Of a DNA stretch of 64,000 nucleotides, positions 62,789-64,000 are shown one piece after another. This stretch comes from Lunatimonas lonarensis (lineage in GTDB: Bacteria > Bacteroidota > Bacteroidia > Cytophagales > Cyclobacteriaceae). The notes below the pieces were generated by a model. That model was not told the DNA's origin. It saw nothing but the letters and a program-made list of their open reading frames with translations, and made no database searches. The position numbers and the translations under genes were made by a program. Position 1 is the first letter of the stretch; every line of letters starts with the position of its first letter. Location: NCBI RefSeq assembly GCF_000390185.1, contig NZ_AQHR01000025.1:1-64000 (forward strand), read 5' to 3'.

Positions 62789-64000
62789 TGTCGCCCAAAG
62801 TTTGAACCTCCCCATTGGAAAGGTTTAGGACCCTTCCGCCAATCACTCCTTCGGCAAGTGCGGAGCTGTTGGAAAACATAGCGGCATCCCCGTATTCCAA
62901 TACGCCCAGTTTACTTCTGGCAGGCTTATGATCAAACAACATTTGGGGAAGTTTAGCAGCTAGAAATCCCGTAGCAACCGCACAGGCCACCGACGATCCC
63001 TGTAGGTAGCAAGGACTTCCCGATTCCGTACCAAGCGGAAGACTAAAAACGTACCTTTCTCCAATCTCCCTATCGCAGGGTACACCGAAGTCAACAAAGA
63101 GGTTGGATCGCGCTTCTGAGGGAGAAACGTGTGTCTTGTCCTTTGAAACGGTCGCAGCCACCATAACGCCCATCGCAGGATGATCCGACCGCTTTCCAAA
63201 CTTTGCAGGATAAAACTTCCTTGTCGGATCCTCCATGTATACATTACCGGAAACAGTCACCATCATGGTGCCTGCCTTGGCCAAATCCCGTTGTATAACG
63301 TCCTTTAATATACTGTAGCTTTCCGGGTCTGTGGCCGGAAAGGCCCAGCTTGCATTGATGAAATGGGCACCGTAGTACTTTGCATAATGGATGGCGCGAT
63401 AAATATCATCCAAGTTGCCGAGGCCATTGGCATTGTGTGTCTTCAGAACCATGATCTTTACCGCATATTCAGAATTCCGGAACTGATTGATGATATAGGC
63501 GGCCATCATCGTGCCATGCAATTGCGGGTGTTCATCCCTAAGGTCCATGGTTACCGGATCGCCAAGATATCGAATACCGTCCCTGGTTTGAACCTGAGGC
63601 TCTGGATCCACGACAAAATTCCTTCCATGCACCCCGGAAGTCGTGTCGCCAATCAGCTCAGCGGCATTTTCCACGTCGGGATTTACCCATAGGTATTCCG
63701 AAGGGATCAATTCTGCCACTATTCCGGTATCCAACACCGCCACAATGATTTCCTTTTCCTTCCCACTATTCAATCCACCCTCCAATTCATTCAAGATATC
63801 GGGAGAAAGTTCCTCAATGCGATTGCCCTCTTCATCTACACAGCATTCATCTGCTCCAAAACAACCACATCCAAACGAATGCTGAAAGTGAAGAATGGAG
63901 GATTTTTCGGCAGGGCCACCCCTCATCGAATTTACCAAACTTCTATGACTGGCTGACCTTGTTTTAAGAATTACCAGATCGTCTGGAAAATACTCACTCT
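62781..64000 (-). CDS. Subtilisin-like (S8) serine protease, N-terminus beyond the window edge
   Basis: The frame is open to the right edge of the window without a start that is clearly right, so the gene is partial; about 406 residues are visible. It shows a Cys-rich stretch FGCGCFGADECC before the catalytic core. The Asp is in VAVLDTGI, the His in LHGTMMAAYI, NASWAFP lies between, and the Ser is in GSSVACAVATG. There is no obvious signal peptide in the visible part. It overlaps the CHAT gene by 8 bp (ATGGATAG). Its role is probably proteolytic processing linked to the CHAT protein. TTG at 63938 and ATG at 63926 are possible but unlikely starts. Confidence 0.85.
   Translation of the reverse strand, partial: SEYFPDDLVILKTRSASHRSLVNSMRGGPAEKSSILHFQHSFGCGCFGADECCVDEEGNRIEELSPDILNELEGGLNSGKEKEIIVAVLDTGIVAELIPSEYLWVNPDVENAAELIGDTTSGVHGRNFVVDPEPQVQTRDGIRYLGDPVTMDLRDEHPQLHGTMMAAYIINQFRNSEYAVKIMVLKTHNANGLGNLDDIYRAIHYAKYYGAHFINASWAFPATDPESYSILKDVIQRDLAKAGTMMVTVSGNVYMEDPTRKFYPAKFGKRSDHPAMGVMVAATVSKDKTHVSPSEARSNLFVDFGVPCDREIGERYVFSLPLGTESGSPCYLQGSSVACAVATGFLAAKLPQMLFDHKPARSKLGVLEYGDAAMFSNSSALAEGVIGGRVLNLSNGEVQTLGDNG

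Overview
The window looks like a chromosomal segment of a Bacteroidota bacterium, most likely order Cytophagales and close to Cyclobacteriaceae. This is an inference from gene content: a thrS-infC-rpmI-rplT cluster, parE/parC, AddAB-like nuclease genes, a DUF4301 gene, MlaEFD, and many lipoproteins of the 'PVC-type' sugar-oxidation families that marine Cytophagales share with Planctomycetes. No rRNA, tRNA, CRISPR array or complete insertion sequence was seen.

Region 1 (1-8,150) is AT-rich by eye and has the character of an accessory island. It starts with repeated terminal motifs of an IS21-like element (88-261) that cut off the 3' end of an unknown gene. Next come a subtilisin-like protease gene broken by a one-base frameshift and an AAA+ ATPase gene, together resembling the IetAS anti-phage pair. 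A divergent XRE-ImmA/IrrE regulator follows, with a long palindromic operator between it and the ATPase. After about 900 bp of decayed sequence there is a lone M48 membrane protease gene and a short remnant of a short-chain dehydrogenase, where the island seems to end.

Region 2 (8,160-28,990) has higher GC and is devoted to carbohydrate oxidation and turnover: a GH31 glycosidase, DUF4301, DUF1080, a PQQ-type sugar dehydrogenase, a large PVC-type haem-binding lipoprotein, a VCBS/FG-GAP lipoprotein, an FKBP isomerase, an M14 carboxypeptidase, DUF1569, a DUF1501 plus DUF1549/DUF1553 pair, and three Gfo/Idh/MocA oxidoreductases. Together they suggest cell-surface or periplasmic oxidation of sugars through c-type cytochromes followed by cytoplasmic NAD(P)-dependent steps; no SusC/SusD pair is present.

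Region 3 (29,370-51,700) is largely housekeeping on the minus strand: aconitase, the MlaEFD lipid transporter, a kinase-like protein that lacks an ATPase domain, AddB- and AddA-like recombination proteins, the translation cluster rplT-rpmI-infC-thrS, a TrmH-family methyltransferase, and topoisomerase IV subunits A and B. A noncoding patch at 28,983-29,374 carries heptamer tandem repeats and two small related hairpins.

Region 4 (51,800-64,000) is mixed: metallophosphoesterase, sialate O-acetylesterase, PAP2 protein, DUF6807, a possible small RNA on the minus strand near 55,455-55,627, an alpha/beta hydrolase with a pseudouridine synthase, a monooxygenase-like protein and a Tat-exported Gfo/Idh/MocA protein. 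The window closes with a translationally coupled pair, a subtilase (running off the right edge) and a TPR-CHAT protease, which is a candidate for an uncharacterised two-protease system.
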